Shown here: positions 25,265 through 28,338 of the stretch, piece after piece | How the letters are laid out: each line of letters opens with the position of its first letter | How positions within the stretch are numbered: position 1 is the stretch's first letter | NCBI GenBank assembly: GCA_020441735.1 | Contig: JAGRLQ010000029.1 | Coordinates: forward strand, 6,050 to 34,387 | Length of the DNA stretch: 28,338 nucleotides | Reading direction: 5' to 3' | From: Nitratireductor sp. | GTDB lineage: Bacteria > Pseudomonadota > Alphaproteobacteria > Rhizobiales > Rhizobiaceae | Made by a program: the position numbers and the translations under genes | The notes under the pieces: generated by a model | Seen by the model: only the letters and a program-made list of their open reading frames with translations | Database searches by the model: none | What the model was told of the DNA's origin: nothing

Positions 25265-26227
25265 ATGGCAAAGACACCTGGCCGCGGCCGTATTTTCAAA
25301 GACATCACCGATACCATCGGCGACACGCCGATTGTCCGCCTCGACAAGCTGGCGAAAAAGCATGGCGTGCAGGCAAACCTGCTTGCCAAGCTCGAATTCT
25401 TCAACCCGATCGCCTCGGTCAAGGACCGCATCGGCGTCAACATGCTCGAATCCATGGAGAAGAAGGGCATCATCAAGCCCGGCAAGAGCGTGCTGGTCGA
25501 GCCGACCTCCGGCAATACAGGGATTGCGCTGGCCTTCGCCGCCGCCCAGAAGGGCTACCGGCTGATCCTCACCATGCCCGAAACCATGTCCATCGAGCGC
25601 CGCAAGATGTTCGCCCTGCTTGGCGCCGAACTCGTTCTGACGGAAGGTCCCAAGGGTATGAAGGGCGCGATTGCCGCCGCCGAGGAACTGGCCGCGAAGA
25701 CGAAGAATGCCGTCATTCCCCAGCAGTTCGAGAACCCGGCCAACCCCGAAATCCACCGCAAGACTACCGGCCCCGAAATCTGGAACGACACCAAGGGCAA
25801 GGTCGACGTCTTCGTTTCCGGCATCGGCACCGGCGGTACGATCACCGGCGCGGGGAAATACCTGAAGAAGCAGAACCCGAAACTGCATGTCGTGGCAATC
25901 GAACCGGCCGATTCGCCGGTGCTTTCGGGCGGCGACCCGGGTCCGCACAAGATCCAGGGCATCGGCGCGGGCTTTGCGCCCGGCGTGCTCGACACCAAAG
26001 TCTATGACGAGATCGTGCAGGTAACCAACGATGAAGCCTTTGCCATGGCGCGCGAAGTGGCAAAGCTTGAAGGCGTGCCGGTCGGCATTTCCTCGGGCGC
26101 AGCCCTGACCGCCGCGATCAAGGTGGGCAAGCGCAAGGAATTCGCCAGGAAGAACCTCGTCGTCATCATTCCCAGCTTCGCCGAACGCTATCTTTCCACG
26201 GCCCTGTTCGACGGCTTGGGAGAGTAG
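25265..26227 (+). CDS. cysK: Cysteine synthase A (O-acetylserine sulfhydrylase)
   Basis: A 320-residue pyridoxal-phosphate enzyme that makes cysteine from O-acetylserine and sulfide. K53 in SVKDR binds the cofactor, PTSGNTGIA binds the substrate carboxylate, and GTGGTITGAGKYLK binds the phosphate. The C-terminal segment GISSGAAL is typical of the fold type II family. GAGGAG is 8 bases before the ATG at 25265; a start 15 bases earlier would bury that site. It seems to be its own transcription unit, 166 bases after the LysE-family gene. A bulged hairpin (25158-25186) lies in the upstream gap. Confidence 0.96.
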   Translation: MAKTPGRGRIFKDITDTIGDTPIVRLDKLAKKHGVQANLLAKLEFFNPIASVKDRIGVNMLESMEKKGIIKPGKSVLVEPTSGNTGIALAFAAAQKGYRLILTMPETMSIERRKMFALLGAELVLTEGPKGMKGAIAAAEELAAKTKNAVIPQQFENPANPEIHRKTTGPEIWNDTKGKVDVFVSGIGTGGTITGAGKYLKKQNPKLHVVAIEPADSPVLSGGDPGPHKIQGIGAGFAPGVLDTKVYDEIVQVTNDEAFAMAREVAKLEGVPVGISSGAALTAAIKVGKRKEFARKNLVVIIPSFAERYLSTALFDGLGE

Positions 26228-26243
26228 GCGGCTTGCCTTCCTC

Positions 26244-26400
26244 CCTCCCCCTTGAGGGGAGGGATAGAGGGTGGGGGTCGCGATCCCGGGATCGATCCGG
26301 GGAGCCAACAAAGATCTGGCCCTATTGAGACCTTGTTACCCCCACCCGCTCTGCTTCGTGCTGTGCACTCGCAATCGCGTGTCTCCCCTCAAGGGGGAGG
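26244..26400. repeat. 157-bp intergenic element with long inverted-repeat ends
   Basis: CCTCCCCCTTGAGGGGAG (26244-26261) is matched exactly by its inverse complement at 26383-26400. Further in, GGGTGGGGGT (26269-26278) is matched by ACCCCCACCC (26338-26347). The core between them holds no gene. The form resembles intergenic palindromic repeats that are numerous in Hyphomicrobiales genomes. It lies between the convergent cysK and P450 genes and could end transcription from both sides. Confidence 0.8.
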
Positions 26401-26436
26401 CCGGTCGCCACAGCCATCCGACTTTCAGACAAACCG

Positions 26437-27816
26437 CTATCGCCGCGTCACCGTCATGTGAATGCCGCCTTCGGGCTGGGTGGTGAGTTTCTGCACCGGC
26501 CAGGGATCATTGGCGCCTTCTGCCATGTCGAAGCGGAAGCGGTGCAGCAGGACGCCAAGCGCGATCACCGCTTCCTGCAGCGCGAAATTGGCGCCGATGC
26601 AGATGCGCGGGCCGGCGCCAAAGGGCAGGTACTGGAACCGGTCGATGGTCTCTCGGTTTTCCGGCCAGAAGCGCGACGGGATGAAGGCGTCAGGTTCTTC
26701 CCACAGCGCTCGGTGGCGGTGCAGGGTCCAGGGCATGACCAGCACGGTAATCCCCTTGGGAATGACGACATCGCCATAACGGTCTTCCTCGATGGCCGCC
26801 CGGTTGATCGAAGGTGCCGGCGGGTAGAGCCGCATCGCTTCCTCGAATACGGCGCGTGTCTTTGGCAGCAGTGCCAGCCAGTTCTGTGGCGGCGGCACGG
26901 CTTTGCTACCCAGCAACCCGTCGATTTCCGCTTCCACGGTCTCACGTTCAGCCGGTGCATTGGCAAGGCAGAACAGCGCCCAGCCCAGCGCCCGCGCCGT
27001 GGTTTCGTGCCCGGCGCCGATGAAGGTGATGATGTTGTCCTCGATCTCCTGAGGCGAAAGCCCGTCCGGTCCTTCCGCGCGCAGCAGCAGGGTGAGGAAA
27101 TCCTCCGGCACGGCGTCGGGCTGTTGCTGCATCTTTGCGCGGCGCTGATCTGCCGTATCGCGTACCAGCTGCCGGAACTTCTCCATCACCCGGTAGCCGC
27201 GCAGGCGCATCAGCCGCGGCACCCATTGCGGCGCCTTGATGAGGTCGAGGGGATCGATGCGTCCCATCGTGTCGAGCAACCGGTTGACGTCGTCTGCGAA
27301 GTCTTCGCTCTCGCCCGCTACCTCTCCGGAAAACAGCGTTTCCGCCAGGATTTCGTAGGTCAGCTCCGTCATGTCCTGGCTGATCTCGCGGGTCTCCCCG
27401 TCGCCTTCATAGCGCTCGCAGAATGCTTCACAGCTTGCCAGCATCGAGGCAGCGAAACCGTTAATGTGGCGCGGCGTGAACACAGGCGCCATCGCCTTGC
27501 GCGAGCGCTTCCAGACATCGCCCTCCGCCGTCAGCAGACCGTCTCGCAGGATCGGCCGCAGGATGAGCTGGCGGATGGTCGCCATACGGTAGTTCTTCGC
27601 ATTGTCGACCAGGATGTGGCGGATCAGCCCGGGATCGTTGGCAATCAGCGTTCGCTCGTTGAGGAACCGCGTCAGGATGTGCGGCTTGGTGTAGGAGGGC
27701 ACGCCCCACAGTTCGAGCGGGTTTCGAAGCGCCGTGCGGACCACTTCCAGCATCGAGGGCAACTCGGTGCGCGGCTCGGGATGGGGCGGAACGAAGGGCT
27801 CTGTTCGGGCGTCCAT
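26437..27816 (-). CDS. Cytochrome P450
   Basis: A 459-residue soluble bacterial P450 monooxygenase. The I-helix oxygen-activating motif is FIGAGHETTA (residues about 263-272), the ExxR motif is EEAMRL, and the heme-binding loop is FGAGPRICIG with axial ligand C406. There is no N-terminal membrane anchor. It needs an electron donor (ferredoxin/reductase), none of which is encoded here. The sequence style (long P450 with RFWPENRETIDRFQYLPFGAGP in two parts) resembles CYP families close to the fatty-acid and eukaryote-like class. The substrate cannot be predicted. It is divergent from gyrB across a 260-base gap. Confidence 0.95.
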   Translation of the reverse strand: MDARTEPFVPPHPEPRTELPSMLEVVRTALRNPLELWGVPSYTKPHILTRFLNERTLIANDPGLIRHILVDNAKNYRMATIRQLILRPILRDGLLTAEGDVWKRSRKAMAPVFTPRHINGFAASMLASCEAFCERYEGDGETREISQDMTELTYEILAETLFSGEVAGESEDFADDVNRLLDTMGRIDPLDLIKAPQWVPRLMRLRGYRVMEKFRQLVRDTADQRRAKMQQQPDAVPEDFLTLLLRAEGPDGLSPQEIEDNIITFIGAGHETTARALGWALFCLANAPAERETVEAEIDGLLGSKAVPPPQNWLALLPKTRAVFEEAMRLYPPAPSINRAAIEEDRYGDVVIPKGITVLVMPWTLHRHRALWEEPDAFIPSRFWPENRETIDRFQYLPFGAGPRICIGANFALQEAVIALGVLLHRFRFDMAEGANDPWPVQKLTTQPEGGIHMTVTRR

Positions 27817-27959
27817 GAAAGTATTGCCAAAGTGCCGGGCGGGCGGTTCGCTACAAGGTTTGATAGCGCCGGATTGTGGCGCTTTTCCACCTGCCGGACA
27901 ATTGCGCTGCCGGTGATTTCTCCGGGCATTTGGAAGGGTGAAAAAGACGGTGCAGAGAT

Positions 27960-27988
27960 TTGGTTTTTGCGGCCAAAAAGCCTATATT
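27960..27988 (+). promoter_or_regulatory. Predicted promoter of gyrB
   Basis: TTGGTT and TATATT are separated by 17 bases, about 88 bases upstream of the gyrB ATG. The match is moderate and rests on sequence pattern only. Supercoiling control of gyrB promoters is known in other bacteria but cannot be judged here. Confidence 0.45.
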
Positions 27989-28076
27989 TTGGACAGGGAA
28001 AGTGCCGCGATTCGAAGGGCTGCGTCAGACAGCGTAATCGGCGGCAAACAAGGCGGCAAAACCTGGATATTCTTGC

Positions 28077-28338
28077 ATGACCGACACTCCGCAAACGCCG
28101 GATGAAACCCCCGATGAGGGCAAGCCGAACGGCGACTACGGCGCTGAATCGATCAAGGTTCTCAAGGGCCTTGATGCAGTGCGCAAGCGCCCCGGCATGT
28201 ATATCGGCGATACCGATGTCGGCTCGGGCCTGCACCACATGGTCTATGAGGTCGTCGACAACGGCATCGACGAGGCGCTGGCGGGTCATGCGGACTTCGT
28301 AAGGGTCCGTATCCACGCCGATGTCTCCGTCTCGGTCC
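28077..28338 (+). CDS. gyrB: DNA gyrase subunit B (N-terminal part, runs off the window)
   Basis: The first 87 residues of the ATPase subunit of DNA gyrase. After a variable acidic stretch (MTDTPQTPDETPDEGKP) come the GyrB landmarks YGAESIKVLKGLDAVRKRP, GMYIGDTDVGSGLHHMVYEV, and VDNGIDEALAGH with the ATP-site Asn. The reading frame is open to the last base. The ribosome site is weak (CTGGAT before the ATG at 28077). It is divergent from the P450 gene. Confidence 0.96.
   Translation, partial: MTDTPQTPDETPDEGKPNGDYGAESIKVLKGLDAVRKRPGMYIGDTDVGSGLHHMVYEVVDNGIDEALAGHADFVRVRIHADVSVSV

Overview
The window is a high-GC chromosomal segment from an alphaproteobacterium, almost certainly of the order Hyphomicrobiales (Rhizobiales). 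Two gene strings support this. One is dnaA-dnaN-recF-moeB-like-GNAT, all on the minus strand. The other is rpsT/mutM (minus) divergent from ubiE-ubiB-coaBC (plus), with dut further on. Both are familiar around dnaA in that order. gyrB begins at the right edge. No rRNA, tRNA, CRISPR array, prophage or insertion sequence is visible. Genus cannot be fixed from the sequence alone.

Layout. 1-940: the first 12 codons of a minus-strand gene, then a divergent XRE/MmyB-type regulator, with a perfect palindrome between them. 950-4135: cell-envelope genes, namely an HtpX-like M48 membrane protease, a MepA-type murein endopeptidase and a secreted double-SH3 protein. 4380-6180: a two-gene operon of a GyaR-like 2-hydroxyacid dehydrogenase and a dimethylargininase-type amidinohydrolase. 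6276-12228: the replication operon, read on the minus strand as rhodanese-like protein, dnaA, dnaN, recF, moeB-like E1 enzyme and GNAT acetyltransferase. 12229-13253: about 1 kb of palindrome-rich, partly AT-rich DNA with no convincing gene. It is the long upstream region of the rhodanese-dnaA unit. 13254-14637: rpsT (with a clear promoter, leader hairpin and terminator) and mutM. 14851-18746: the ubiquinone genes ubiE and ubiB, then coaBC. 18938-23910: a soluble four-PAS hybrid histidine kinase, a class II glutamine amidotransferase with a small DUF6356-like membrane protein, and a divergent Lrp/AsnC regulator. 23955-26227: dut, a LysE-family exporter and cysK. 26437-28338: cytochrome P450 and, divergently, the start of gyrB.

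The most unusual feature is the CoaBC protein. Its reading frame starts with a FitA/Arc-type ribbon-helix-helix DNA-binding domain fused in frame to the coenzyme A biosynthesis enzyme. The 59-bp gap in front of it is filled with nested TGATTGCA/TGCAATCA palindromes of the kind that such antitoxin-like proteins bind upstream of their own genes. No toxin gene is present. The arrangement suggests a CoA-biosynthesis enzyme that represses its own promoter. The same protein has Ser where the CoaC domain of E. coli Dfp has its conserved reducing-step Cys.

Other items worth following are the structured upstream region of dnaA (three GANTC sites, a 15-bp direct repeat, several hairpins), a 40-bp near-palindrome between dnaA and dnaN, a MoeB-like protein without the zinc cysteines, an Lrp gene that appears leaderless, and a 157-bp inverted-repeat element between cysK and the P450 gene.
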